A stretch of DNA of 64,000 nucleotides from Chitinophaga pollutisoli (GTDB lineage: Bacteria; Bacteroidota; Bacteroidia; Chitinophagales; Chitinophagaceae), in NCBI RefSeq assembly GCF_038396755.1, contig NZ_CP149822.1:4494001-4558000 (forward strand), written 5' to 3'. Each line of letters opens with the position of its first letter. Positions within the stretch are counted from its first letter, which is position 1. The notes below the pieces were generated by a model. The model did not search any database and had not been told where the DNA came from. It was given only the letters and a program-made list of their open reading frames with translations. This document shows, piece by piece, positions 45,545-54,507 of the stretch. A program made the translations under genes and the position numbers.

Positions 45545-46690
45545 ATGAAGAAATGGATACTTGCAGCCATGCTTTTCAGCCCGGCTGCAATGTTGTTTGC
45601 ACAGGATAAGCCCGACGAAAAGATTAAGACCTACCCGTTTACCGTTTCAGGCACAGTGGGAGAACAGTCTTCTCCGACCAAATTCTACCTCAGGATGCGC
45701 ATTTCCGGTCAGTTTGTGATCGATAGCGCCGTGGCCGATGATGGCAGATTCACCTTTAAGGGCCGGATTCCCGAGCCGCAGCAGGCACAGCTTTTTTCCG
45801 TTCTCCCGGTTTCGAAGGAACATCCGGGCGGGCGTAAGGAAGTAGCGCTGCTTTTTATCGGGAAAGGCACCACCAAAGTGCATGTTCCCGCGGCGGACCA
45901 GAAGGCTTCCGCCGACGGTACGCCCGAGCAGGATGCTTTCAACGACCTGAACGTGTTGTTGCGCGCGGTGGAAAAAGACCAGGAAAACGCTTACAACGAA
46001 TACCGCAAAGCGCGGGAAGCCAAGAACGATGCGAAGGTGCGCAAGGCGGAAACGCGCCTGGAGCAGATCGACGCATCGCGGACGGCTATCATGCAGAAAT
46101 ACTTGAAAGACAATCCTTCATCGCCTATCGGGATGTTCGTACTAAATCAGGTGGCGGGATATGAGCTGGACCCGGAAACGGCGGAGCCGCTGTTCCGGTC
46201 GTTGTCCAAGACCGTGCGCCGGTATCCGTCTGCAAAGGAATTTGAATACCGGATTGATTTGGCGAAGAAGCTGGCGTTAGGGAACCCCGCGCTCGAATTT
46301 TCGCAGAACGATACGACCGGTGCGCCCATTACGTTGGCATCGTTCCGCGGCAAGTATGTGCTGGTGGACTTCTGGGCGAGCTGGTGCGGCCCGTGCCGGG
46401 CGGAGAACCCCAATGTGGTGAAGGCTTTCGAGATGTATAAGGACAAGGGTTTTACCATTCTGGGGGTATCGTTTGACGAAAAGCAGGATCGTTGGAAGCA
46501 GGCGATCCGGCAGGATAAACTTACCTGGACGCATGTTTCGGACCTGAAGGGTTGGAAGAACGAGGTGGGGAAGTTGTATGGGATCCGTGCGATCCCGCAG
46601 AACCTGCTGATCGATCCGGAGGGCAGGATTATTGCGAAGAACCTCCGCGCGGAGGAGTTGGGCAGGAAACTGGAGGAGTTGCTACCTTAG
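45545..46690 (+). CDS. TlpA-like thioredoxin with DUF4369-like domain, copy 2
   Basis: 381 residues with signal peptide (MKKWILAAMLFSPAAMLFAQ). Same layout as the preceding protein, with FWASWCGPCRAENPNVVKAF and a nearly identical C-terminus (WKNEVGKLYGIRAIPQNLLI). The middle is rich in K, E and A and probably coiled (about 130-200). 73 bases from copy 1, a tandem duplication. Terminator downstream. Confidence 0.88.
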   Translation: MKKWILAAMLFSPAAMLFAQDKPDEKIKTYPFTVSGTVGEQSSPTKFYLRMRISGQFVIDSAVADDGRFTFKGRIPEPQQAQLFSVLPVSKEHPGGRKEVALLFIGKGTTKVHVPAADQKASADGTPEQDAFNDLNVLLRAVEKDQENAYNEYRKAREAKNDAKVRKAETRLEQIDASRTAIMQKYLKDNPSSPIGMFVLNQVAGYELDPETAEPLFRSLSKTVRRYPSAKEFEYRIDLAKKLALGNPALEFSQNDTTGAPITLASFRGKYVLVDFWASWCGPCRAENPNVVKAFEMYKDKGFTILGVSFDEKQDRWKQAIRQDKLTWTHVSDLKGWKNEVGKLYGIRAIPQNLLIDPEGRIIAKNLRAEELGRKLEELLP

Positions 46691-46718
46691 CATGATATGG
46701 AGATAATATTTTAGAAGG

Positions 46719-46752
46719 GCGGCCGGATGTAATTCCAGGCCGCTTTTTGTTT
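46719..46752 (+). terminator. Terminator after the TlpA pair
   Basis: GCGGCC (46719-46724) / GGCCGC (46738-46743) core stem followed by TTTTTG and another T run. Confidence 0.7.
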
Positions 46753-46778
46753 TTTACGGGGTGCGATTTTCAAAATTA

Positions 46779-46824
46779 TTTGGTTATTCTACGAATCTTT
46801 CGTAGGTTTACGATAGTGTCGTAA
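46779..46824 (+). promoter_or_regulatory. Promoter covered by two BlaI-type dyads
   Basis: TTTG (46779-46782), 20 bases, TAGGTTTA (46803-46810). Two 17-base dyads, CTACGAATCTTTCGTAG (46789-46805) and TTACGATAGTGTCGTAA (46808-46824), cover the spacer and the start point, 19 bases centre to centre. The coding start is 46827. The TACGA...TCGTA half-sites are of the kind bound by BlaI/MecI dimers, and a BlaI gene lies 1.4 kb downstream. Confidence 0.65.
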
Positions 46825-46826
46825 TT

Positions 46827-47966
46827 ATGAAGAGAATTCTCTTATTCGCTATACTAAATTGTCTGGCCGGCTATGTTTTTGCGCAAACGGGGATCGTCCT
46901 GCAGGGGACGGTGAAGGATGGGAATGGGAAGGCGTTGCCATTTGCGAGTGTTTTTTTGAACCAGACGACGATGGGATCGCGATCGGATGAATCGGGCGGG
47001 TATGTAATCCGGGATATACCGCCGGGTTGGTATGAGGTGATTGTGTCTTATCTGGGCTATGAGTCTCAGGTGCACCCTGTGCAATTGGATGAGGGAAAAG
47101 CGTTGTCATTCGTATTGAAGGAGAAGCCGGGGATGTTAAAGGAGCAGGTGGTGCGGCCGGATAAGGACCGGGAGTTTTACCTGGCGATGTTCAAGCGGGT
47201 GTTTATTGGCGAGGGGGCTTTTGCGAAGGAGTGTAAGTTGTTGAACCCGGATATTGTGGAGTTTGAGCCGGATATTGCGCGGGAGATATTACGGGCGAGA
47301 GCGGGAGATTTCCTGGAGATTCGGAATGATGCGTTGGGATATAACATCCGGTTTTTGTTGCAGCACTTTGAGTATAACCCGCGGTCCGGTTACTCGATGT
47401 ATTACGGGAATCCATTGTTTTTGCCGATGCAGCCGCGCAATAACGTGCAGCGTAAGCGGTGGGAGCAGAACCGGAGGGAAGCATACCGGGGTTCGTCGCT
47501 CCAGTTTTTCCGCAGCCTGATTGCGGGAACGCAGCGGGAAGATGGTTATACGATGCGCAGGCTGAAGCGGGTGGAGAAGGAAAAAGGTGTAGTAGTGGAT
47601 GCGCCGCCGGATTCGGTGATGCAGATTATTAAAAGCCCGATGTTTTCGCGGAACGTGAGTTTCCTGTCGCGGCAGGAGTGGCCGGCAGACAGTGTGTTGC
47701 ACAAGCGGGGAGATGGTTATGTGCTTCAGTACCCGGATTTGCTTTACGTGGTGTACAGCAAGGAAAAAGAGGAGCAGCTGTATATCCAGAAATACCTGCG
47801 GTCAAACGAAAGGGCGGGTCCGCAGACGTCGATCATGCGGCTCCTGGAGCCGGAAGTGCGGGTCGACCGCAACGGCAACCTGGAAGCGCCGATGGACGTG
47901 ATCTTTGAGAATTACTGGGGCTGGGAAAAGCTGGCCGTTATGTTGCCGCTGGATTACCGGCTATGA
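46827..47966 (+). CDS. Exported protein with carboxypeptidase-regulatory-like domain
   Basis: 379 residues with signal peptide (MKRILLFAILNCLAGYVFAQ). Residues about 24-108 are a CarboxypepD_reg-like domain (GTVKDGNGKALPFASVFLNQ, RDIPPGWYEVIVSYLGYES). The C-terminal 270 residues have no motif I recognise but resemble other Bacteroidota proteins with this N-terminus that sit beside BlaI/M56 pairs. The promoter carries two dyads, so it is probably a BlaI target. Its codon third positions look less GC-rich than its neighbours. Confidence 0.8.
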   Translation: MKRILLFAILNCLAGYVFAQTGIVLQGTVKDGNGKALPFASVFLNQTTMGSRSDESGGYVIRDIPPGWYEVIVSYLGYESQVHPVQLDEGKALSFVLKEKPGMLKEQVVRPDKDREFYLAMFKRVFIGEGAFAKECKLLNPDIVEFEPDIAREILRARAGDFLEIRNDALGYNIRFLLQHFEYNPRSGYSMYYGNPLFLPMQPRNNVQRKRWEQNRREAYRGSSLQFFRSLIAGTQREDGYTMRRLKRVEKEKGVVVDAPPDSVMQIIKSPMFSRNVSFLSRQEWPADSVLHKRGDGYVLQYPDLLYVVYSKEKEEQLYIQKYLRSNERAGPQTSIMRLLEPEVRVDRNGNLEAPMDVIFENYWGWEKLAVMLPLDYRL

Positions 47967-48210
47967 CGCCAAAGCAAAACGACAGAGAATATAGGTAGAT
48001 CAATTACAGTAACGCATAACAAAAGAAAAACGCAGAGCATCAATATAGTGACGAAAGAAAAAAGCGACGGAGAATTTATTAGAACATCAATAGTTACAAG
48101 TAACGGGTATCACGAAGGATAAAAAGAGCAATCAACAGCAAACGACAGTTGAACAGAACACTGCGACGTCGCTTTTCGTGGCGTATATCGTCGCAATAAA
48201 TGGAAAATGT

Positions 48211-48567
48211 ATGGAAAAATTGACCAAACAGGAAGAAGCCGCAATGCAGGCTATCTGGAAGGCGGGGAAGGGATTCGTCAAGGATTTCCTGGAATCGCAT
48301 GCGGAACCGATTCCGCCATATACGACACTGGCATCTACCATCAAGAACCTGGAAAAGAAAGGTTTCGTAGATGCGAAGAAGATCGGGAATGTATATGAGT
48401 ATTCGCCGACCATCGCGGAAGATGAATATGCGAAGAAGTTTATGAACAGTTTCGTGAAAGATTATTTCGAGAATTCTTATAAAGACCTCGTAACGTTTTT
48501 TGCGAAGGACAAAAAAATCAGCCCGGATGATCTCAAGGAAATCATCCGCATGATTGAAGAAAAGTAA
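48211..48567 (+). CDS. BlaI/MecI-family transcriptional repressor
   Basis: 118 residues from ATG 48211 (MEKLTKQEEAAMQAIWKAGK); an upstream in-frame ATG at 48178 is less likely. Winged helix pattern EEAAMQAIWKAGKGFVKDFL, PPYTTLASTIKNLEKKGFVD, and a C-terminal dimer helix. BlaI-type repressors are cleaved when their membrane partner, here the M56 protein 24 bases downstream, is activated. The 244-base gap before it holds a GCGACGTCGC palindrome (48163-48172) but no clear promoter. Confidence 0.9.
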   Translation: MEKLTKQEEAAMQAIWKAGKGFVKDFLESHAEPIPPYTTLASTIKNLEKKGFVDAKKIGNVYEYSPTIAEDEYAKKFMNSFVKDYFENSYKDLVTFFAKDKKISPDDLKEIIRMIEEK

Positions 48568-48591
48568 TTGCAGTATCTATAAACAGCTATT

Positions 48592-50550
48592 ATGTCAGCA
48601 CTATTCATTTATCTGCTGAAAGCCAATATTGCGCTTTGCCTGTTTTACCTCGCTTACCGGCTGGGGCTCCGCAGGATGACGTTTTACACCTTGAACCGTT
48701 TCTTCCTGTTGGGAGGGATCGCTTTTTCATCCATGTTTCCGCTGGTGGATGTCAACGATTTCTTTTCACGGAATGAAAAGCTCGCCAAGCAGGTGGTCAC
48801 TTACGTTCCGGACTGGACCACCCTGCAGCAGGTGCAATCCTTTACGGTGTGGACCCTCGTGGAATGGACGTTCTGGGCCGGCGTGGCCGTGATGGCCATC
48901 CGGTTGCTGGTGCAGCTGGTGTCGTTGCTGGTGCTGCACCTGCGCACGGTGCCGGACCGCCTGTATGGTCAGGAGGTGCGAAGGATGAAGGGCTCGCTGA
49001 CGCCGTTTTCCTTCTTCCGCAAGATTTATATCAATCCGGAACTGCATTCTGAAACTGAATTATTGTCCATCGTCCGCCACGAACAAGTGCATGTCAAGGA
49101 ATGGCATACCGCCGATATCATGATGGGCGAGGTGAATAATGTGTTCTACTGGTTCAACCCAGGCGCATGGCTTATGAAGGGCGCGATTCGCGAGAACCTG
49201 GAATTCCTGGCCGACAGGGCCATTCTCCGCAGCGGCATCAACCGGAAAGAATACCAGTACAGCCTCATCCAGGTGAACGCGGCGCAGTATGCGGCGGGCA
49301 TCACCAACAGCTTCAATTTATCCCACATCAAAAACCGCATTTTTATGATGAACAAATCCCGTACCTCCGGCCTCCAGCTATACCGTTACGGCGTCTTGTG
49401 CAGCATCGTCTGCGGGCTCCTGCTCACGCTCAACTACACTAAGGCCGGCGCCGTCGTAAATGACGCGATCCTGGAAGTGAGAACCGTCCTGGTACCCGAA
49501 AGGCCGGAAAAGCGGGATACCCTTCCCGCCGAAAAAGCGGCGGTTGTTGTGGAAAGGGTGGCTCCCCGGAAAGATACTTTCAGGATCGTTAAAGGGCAAT
49601 TCGGTGAGGCCGATACATTCAGAAGATCGGACCGTACGGCTAACCCTGTCTACGATGTCCTGATTGCACAAAAGGATCCTGTTAAAACTTCCGGTTCAGT
49701 AGCCGGCGTGGTAGTGGGCGAAAGGCAAAGAAGCAACACGCCCAATATCATCATCGGAAAGCCGGTGACGGATAACCCGCCGTTAATCGTAGTAGACGGC
49801 GAAGTAATGCCCCGGTCGGGCAACATCCTGTCGGATCTGAATCCCAATGATATTGAGTCCGTTACCGTGCTGAAAGACCAGAGTGCTTCCGCCATTTACG
49901 GCGAAGCAGCTAAAAACGGTGTGATCCTCATTACCACCAAAACCGGGAAAGCTACCTGGAAACGCGGCGCCAGGACGGTCGAAGGAAGGCTCATTCATAA
50001 ACCGGATTCTCTGCGGGCGGTCACCGTAACCGGTTATCGCAGCACACCGGCACAATACCACACGGTAACCGTAGTTTCCGATACTACGGAGCGTTTAAGA
50101 AAAATGTACGAAAAGGCCAGTGAGCTGGAAACGGCGTTGGGCCAACACCGGGCTGCCGTAAATAGAAACCAGGCGAGGTCTCTCTATACGCCCGAGGAAT
50201 ATGCCCAGGTATTTGAACAGAAAATGGCGGAAATGACACGGCGCGACAGCGTGATGGTCATGAGAGGTTATTCAAAAACCGGCCAGACGATCGGCCAGAG
50301 TATCCAAACAGAACATTATCCCAACCCGACGGACGGACAGGTGAATTTCGCCTACAGCCTCAGCAGGCCGGGCAAAGGCGCCATCCGCGTGACCGATATG
50401 AATGGGAAGGTGATCTGGCATAAATCCATCAACGGATTGAGCGGCAGCCAGAAAGAGCAGATCAACCTGTCGAATCAACCGGCAGGCACCTACATCATTA
50501 ACCTGACTCACGATCGTTCCACAATGACATCCCGTATCGTGAAACAATAA
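48592..50550 (+). CDS. M56 (BlaR1-like) membrane peptidase fused to TonB plug and sorting-like domain
   Basis: 652 residues. Membrane helices at about 1-50 and 85-118, the zinc-peptidase motif HEQVH (163-167) with downstream Glu (ENLEFLADRAIL), and another helix near 268-285. After a Pro/Lys-rich linker, residues about 385-450 form a TonB-receptor plug-like segment (LNPNDIESVTVLKDQSASAI, YGEAAKNGVILITTK). The last 75 residues (HYPNPTDGQVNFAY ... GTYIINL) match a type 9 secretion-type sorting domain. The peptidase-plug combination is common in Bacteroidota BlaR1 proteins; the extra C-terminal domain is unusual. No beta-lactamase is nearby. Confidence 0.85.
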   Translation: MSALFIYLLKANIALCLFYLAYRLGLRRMTFYTLNRFFLLGGIAFSSMFPLVDVNDFFSRNEKLAKQVVTYVPDWTTLQQVQSFTVWTLVEWTFWAGVAVMAIRLLVQLVSLLVLHLRTVPDRLYGQEVRRMKGSLTPFSFFRKIYINPELHSETELLSIVRHEQVHVKEWHTADIMMGEVNNVFYWFNPGAWLMKGAIRENLEFLADRAILRSGINRKEYQYSLIQVNAAQYAAGITNSFNLSHIKNRIFMMNKSRTSGLQLYRYGVLCSIVCGLLLTLNYTKAGAVVNDAILEVRTVLVPERPEKRDTLPAEKAAVVVERVAPRKDTFRIVKGQFGEADTFRRSDRTANPVYDVLIAQKDPVKTSGSVAGVVVGERQRSNTPNIIIGKPVTDNPPLIVVDGEVMPRSGNILSDLNPNDIESVTVLKDQSASAIYGEAAKNGVILITTKTGKATWKRGARTVEGRLIHKPDSLRAVTVTGYRSTPAQYHTVTVVSDTTERLRKMYEKASELETALGQHRAAVNRNQARSLYTPEEYAQVFEQKMAEMTRRDSVMVMRGYSKTGQTIGQSIQTEHYPNPTDGQVNFAYSLSRPGKGAIRVTDMNGKVIWHKSINGLSGSQKEQINLSNQPAGTYIINLTHDRSTMTSRIVKQ

Positions 50551-50595
50551 AAAAAGGCAGGCCTCCGCGTAAAACGGAAGCCTGCCCGATATTTG

Positions 50596-50706
50596 AAGAG
50601 GCTGACTCTAATGTAATTTTCACCCTTCTATCCGGGGTGCCTGATGGAAAGATTTTCGTGTAAGCGATTTCTCAAACCCATCAAATTACATTTGAGACAG
50701 CCTCTT
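50596..50706. repeat. Intergenic repeat element with terminal inverted repeats, copy B
   Basis: The ends AAGAGGCTGACTCTAATG (from 50596) and their complement (to 50706) match over 24 bases with two mismatches. The interior CCTGATGGAAAG and TCGTGTAAGCGATTTCTCA correspond to copy A at 2175-2290. The right end, with T6, abuts the stop of the next minus-strand gene, and a GGCAGGC/GCCTGCC hairpin (50556-50586) lies just to the left. Confidence 0.6.
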
Positions 50707-50708
50707 TT

Positions 50709-51758
50709 TTATTTCTGTATGCTCCGCGCACAACGGAAGCCGAGGTTTGAAAGGCCGGAAGAAGGTGTAGTTTTCATCCGGGCGGTAACGCGGTAGCCGC
50801 GGCAATACTCGTCACTGCACATGAAGGAGCCTCCGCGGATTACCCGTTTGGGATTGGCGGGATCGTCCGGGTCGTTTGGGGTGTTGGAGCCCGAAGGATT
50901 GTGTGCTTCCGCGGGTTCCGCGGCATAGGAACGCGCATCGTACCAGTCGGCCGTCCATTCCCAGACGTTGCCCGACATATCGAACAGCTGGTAGCCATTT
51001 GCCGGGAAAGACTTGACCGGAGCAGTTGCGTAGAAACCATCGGTTTCCGTGTTTTCATATGGGAAACGGCCGTTCCAGATGTTGGCTTTGGGCTTTCCGG
51101 CCTGGGGATCTTCGGTTCCCCAGGGATAAGGTTCCCCTTTTCTGCCACCGCGCGCGGCGTATTCCCATTCCGCTTCGGTAGGGAGGCGCTTGCCGGCCCA
51201 TTTGGCGTAAGCCTGCGCATCTTCCCAGGAAACGTGCACCACAGGATGGTTGTCGAGACCTTTGATATCGCTTTCGGGACCTTTGGGCCGCTTCCAGTCG
51301 GCATACAGCTCAAAGCTCCACCACTGGCGCACATCCCGGAGGTCGACCGGTCCGCTGGTAGGCACAAACACAAGGGAACCGGGAATCAGCATGGAACTGT
51401 CCGGCTCCTCGGCGCCGGGGGGCAGCGAAGCCATGAGCTCTTCCTTCGAAATCGGGCGCTCGGCCGTGGTTACATATCCGGTGGCGGTCACGAATGCAGC
51501 GAATTCGGCATTGGTGACTTCATGGGAGTCGAGGTAGAAAGAATCCAGATGAACGGTATGCACCGGATATTCGTCCGGCATGCCGGTCTCGTCTTCGGCG
51601 CCCATACTGAACGTTCCGCCGGGGATGAGCACCATGGGATTGAGCGCTTCAATGGCAGGGGGAACGTTGGGCCGTTTCGGTTGTTTGGCAACGGGGCCCT
51701 GGCAGGAGGCCAGCAAGGCGAAGCCGAGGATAATGGCTGATATCTGATTCCGGATCAT
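50709..51758 (-). CDS. FGE/SUMF1-family lipoprotein
   Basis: 349 residues from ATG 51758 (MIRNQISAIILGFALLASCQ, lipobox Cys). The formylglycine-generating-enzyme sulfatase fold runs from residue 40 to the end: IPGGTFSMGAEDE, SFYLDSHEVTNAEFAAFV, PVVHVSWEDAQAYAKWAGKR, LPTEAEWEYAARGG, GNVWEWTADWY, RGGSF and NLGFRCAR. True FGEs activate sulfatases; many Bacteroidota lipoproteins of this fold, such as the gliding protein GldK, have other or unknown roles. No type 9 gliding genes are adjacent. Confidence 0.87.
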   Translation of the reverse strand: MIRNQISAIILGFALLASCQGPVAKQPKRPNVPPAIEALNPMVLIPGGTFSMGAEDETGMPDEYPVHTVHLDSFYLDSHEVTNAEFAAFVTATGYVTTAERPISKEELMASLPPGAEEPDSSMLIPGSLVFVPTSGPVDLRDVRQWWSFELYADWKRPKGPESDIKGLDNHPVVHVSWEDAQAYAKWAGKRLPTEAEWEYAARGGRKGEPYPWGTEDPQAGKPKANIWNGRFPYENTETDGFYATAPVKSFPANGYQLFDMSGNVWEWTADWYDARSYAAEPAEAHNPSGSNTPNDPDDPANPKRVIRGGSFMCSDEYCRGYRVTARMKTTPSSGLSNLGFRCARSIQK

Positions 51759-51847
51759 AATGATTGCAAAATTAGGCATCTGCATTGTGAAATTGTTAAA
51801 TTCCTTCCCAAACCTTTCCGCTGGCCGTTTTGCCGTAAATTGTACCT

Positions 51848-53212
51848 ATGTCTATCTACCGCGCTGATTTCGGGCCGGACTTCCGCTGGGGCGTCGTGAT
51901 CTCCGCTTTCCAGAACGAAGGCGCGCATGACGCCGACGGCAAAGGCCCCAGCATCTGGGATGCTTTCACGGAACGCCGCGGCAAGATCAAAGACGGCACC
52001 CATGCCCGGACCGCCACCGACTTCTACACCCGTTACCTCGACGATATCCTCCTGGCCCGCAGCCTGGGATTCGGAGTATTCCGTTTTTCCCTGTCCTGGC
52101 CCCGCATTTTCCCCAACGGTACCGGCGCGCCCAATCCCGCGGGCATCGCTTTCTACCACCGCGTAATCGACGCCGTGGCGAAAGCCGGGATGGAGCCCTA
52201 CGTTACGCTGTACCATTGGGACCTCCCGCTGGCGCTGGAAAAGAAAGGGGGATGGTGCCACCGGGGCACCGTGCATGCATTTGAAAATTACGCGGCGTTC
52301 TGCGGAAAGGAATACGGTGGGAAGGTGAAAAACTGGATCGTGCTCAACGAGCCCTTCGGCTTTACTTCGCTGGGATATATGCTGGGCGTGCATGCGCCGG
52401 GGAAATTCGGGCTGTCGTACTTTTTGCCGGCCGTTCACCACGTAGCGCTGGCCCAGGCGGCGGGAGGGAGGGCCCTCCGCGCGGAAGTTCCCCGCGCCCG
52501 CATCGGCGTAGCTTACTCCTGCTCCAAAATCATCCCCTTCACCGACAACGAAAACGACCGCGCCGCCGCCGCCCGTATCGACGCCCTGTTCAACCGCCTC
52601 TTCATAGAGCCCGCCCTGGGTATGGGATATCCTGATGGCGAATTCCCGCTCCTGGCACGCATTGCGCGCCGGTACGCGCTTTGGCGCGACTGGGATCTCC
52701 TTCCGTTCGACTTCGATTTTATCGGCATTCAAAATTACTTCCCGCTCGTTGTGCGCTATAATCCCTTCATGCCCTATATCAACGCTTCCGAAGTCAAAGC
52801 CCGGAGCCGGAAAGTGCCCACCACCGCACTAGGTTGGGAAATCAGCGGGAACGGCCTGTTCAGCATCCTGCAACAATTCGCGGCCTATCCCGGTGTGAAG
52901 GAAATTATGATCACCGAAGGCGGCGCGGCGTTCAACGACGTGCACGACAACGGCCTTATTCATGACCCCGGCCGCATCGCCTGGTACGAAGAATACCTTC
53001 GCGCGGCGCTGCTGGCCAAACAATCCGGCGTTCCGCTCACCGGATATTTCGCCTGGACGCTCACCGATAACTTTGAATGGGCCGAGGGGTACAATGCGCG
53101 CTTCGGGCTTGTACATGTGGATTTTGAAACGCAGCACCGGACAGTGAAATCGTCCGGGAAGTGGTTCGGGGACTGGCTGGAAGGGAAAGCGAAAATCCCC
53201 GGCGGGCAATAG
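51848..53212 (+). CDS. Glycoside hydrolase family 1 (beta-glucosidase-like)
   Basis: 454 residues with no signal peptide, so probably cytoplasmic. GH1 motifs: WGVVISAFQNEGA near the N-terminus, acid/base in VLNEPFG (about 167-173) and nucleophile in MITEGGAAF (about 357-365), where most members have ITENG. FAWTLTDNFEWAEGY binds the sugar at the C-terminus. It hydrolyses beta-glucosides or beta-galactosides. Neighbours give no substrate clue. Confidence 0.9.
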   Translation: MSIYRADFGPDFRWGVVISAFQNEGAHDADGKGPSIWDAFTERRGKIKDGTHARTATDFYTRYLDDILLARSLGFGVFRFSLSWPRIFPNGTGAPNPAGIAFYHRVIDAVAKAGMEPYVTLYHWDLPLALEKKGGWCHRGTVHAFENYAAFCGKEYGGKVKNWIVLNEPFGFTSLGYMLGVHAPGKFGLSYFLPAVHHVALAQAAGGRALRAEVPRARIGVAYSCSKIIPFTDNENDRAAAARIDALFNRLFIEPALGMGYPDGEFPLLARIARRYALWRDWDLLPFDFDFIGIQNYFPLVVRYNPFMPYINASEVKARSRKVPTTALGWEISGNGLFSILQQFAAYPGVKEIMITEGGAAFNDVHDNGLIHDPGRIAWYEEYLRAALLAKQSGVPLTGYFAWTLTDNFEWAEGYNARFGLVHVDFETQHRTVKSSGKWFGDWLEGKAKIPGGQ

Positions 53213-53280
53213 CAAACCGGTTTTTGGGGTTGCCGTATAAAGGTTTAAGAATGGTTTAACTGATTACCCGCCGGAGCGAT

Positions 53281-54507
53281 TTACAATTCCCTTCGTTTAT
53301 AGAACCAATTGTCGCGTAGGGAAAGATGCAGCACGACATTGAAGTAATTTTCCTGTACAAGCCCCTTCGTGGTAACGCCGCGTTGGCCGCCTTCCACGCC
53401 AAGATAATACCGCAGGTGGCCAGTGCGGCTGGGTAACGACACGCCCGCCGAAACGCTGAAATCTTCCAGCGGCTGTTCTTTCACCTGGATGTAATTCTTC
53501 TGGAACGCCGCGCCCAGCTGGAGAACCATACCTTCGGCCTCGCGGCCGTAGAAATCCAGCCGCCTGAAATTAAATTCCATCCCGCCGGCATACCGTTCCG
53601 CTTTCATATACTGGTACGATGCGCCGCTTTTATTGGCGTTTCTCCAATCCTGTTGCTTGTAATCCGCCAGCCAGGTAAGGTTGCCAGTGCCTGCGCTGAG
53701 CCCGAGGCCCAGCTGTGACGGAATCTTGTATTCGGCCGACGTGGTTTTTTCCTGGTAAAGCACGGTTCCGTCGGACGACCGGATGCTGAAATCCCCGCTG
53801 CCGCGCAGGGTAGTGGCGAGGCGATAGTTGGCGCCGGCGCCGAGGGTCCAATCCCCGATTTTGCCCAGGTATTGCAAGCCGGCGGTGAAGTTCAGATTGC
53901 GGTAGTAAAGGTCGCGGGAAGTATGGACGGCGTCGCTGGCCAGGCTGTCGATCGTGTTGATAGGGCCGAAGATGATGGCAGAGGAAACTCCGGCGCTGAG
54001 GTTCTTTGTGATCCGCACACCGTTGCTGATGTAAAGCCGGTTCAGCCCGCCGCTTCCCTCAATTGCATTGCGCACATTTTCCGCAACGCCCTCGATGGGC
54101 GTAGTGTTGAGCATTTTGTAATCCACGCGGCTGTAAGGCATGAGACCGATGCTGATCCCCCAGCGCTCATGCGCCTTGAACCCCACAGCGAACCGCCTGA
54201 ACGCGATGTCGCCGGCGGATTGGGAGTTGCTGGCCGTGTTGTATTGCACGGTTTTGCCGGACATGCCCGCTTCAAAATAGAACATCTGCATCGGCAAAGC
54301 CGTGTATGATGCAGGGTTCTGTTCGTTCAGGAACTGCCCCGACTGCCGGGCGATCCCGGCGCTGCCCACGCCGAAGTTACGGCTGTAGTCGCGCTCTTCC
54401 AGGTCGCCGATGCCGAATGCGGAATACAGCGAGTTGACGCCTTTCTGCGCCGCCACGCGGCCGGAGATCAGCAGTAAAAAACAAACGGTGGTATAAATGC
54501 GCGTCAT
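53281..54507 (-). CDS. Outer-membrane beta-barrel protein (OmpP1/FadL-like)
   Basis: 408 residues from ATG 54507 (MTRIYTTVCFLLLISGRVAA signal peptide); the start overlaps the stop of the upstream DUF4270 gene by four bases. The N-terminal GVNSLYSAFGIGDLEERDYS, SAGIARQSGQFLNEQNPASY and repeating aromatic-Gly beta-strands to a final VVLHLSLRDNWFYKRREL suggest a barrel of the FadL/OmpP1 type. It is paired with DUF4270, a common Bacteroidota gene pair. The cargo is unknown. Confidence 0.75.
   Translation of the reverse strand: MTRIYTTVCFLLLISGRVAAQKGVNSLYSAFGIGDLEERDYSRNFGVGSAGIARQSGQFLNEQNPASYTALPMQMFYFEAGMSGKTVQYNTASNSQSAGDIAFRRFAVGFKAHERWGISIGLMPYSRVDYKMLNTTPIEGVAENVRNAIEGSGGLNRLYISNGVRITKNLSAGVSSAIIFGPINTIDSLASDAVHTSRDLYYRNLNFTAGLQYLGKIGDWTLGAGANYRLATTLRGSGDFSIRSSDGTVLYQEKTTSAEYKIPSQLGLGLSAGTGNLTWLADYKQQDWRNANKSGASYQYMKAERYAGGMEFNFRRLDFYGREAEGMVLQLGAAFQKNYIQVKEQPLEDFSVSAGVSLPSRTGHLRYYLGVEGGQRGVTTKGLVQENYFNVVLHLSLRDNWFYKRREL

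Noticed and set aside
48163..48195. GCGAC/GTCGC palindromes before blaI as BlaI operators
   Set aside because: They lack the TACGA/TCGTA half-sites seen at 46789-46824 and no promoter could be aligned with them; left unassigned.
48211..50550. BlaI/M56 pair as a beta-lactam resistance locus
   Set aside because: No beta-lactamase or penicillin-binding protein gene is near; BlaI/M56 pairs in Bacteroidota control many other genes.
50556..50586. Hairpin after the M56 gene as a plus-strand terminator
   Set aside because: No T run follows on the plus strand; the A run is on the left, so it would work only for minus-strand transcripts.
52900..52925. ITEGG in place of ITENG in the GH1 enzyme as loss of activity
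   Set aside because: The nucleophile Glu is kept; the Asn-to-Gly change next to it is not enough to claim inactivation.
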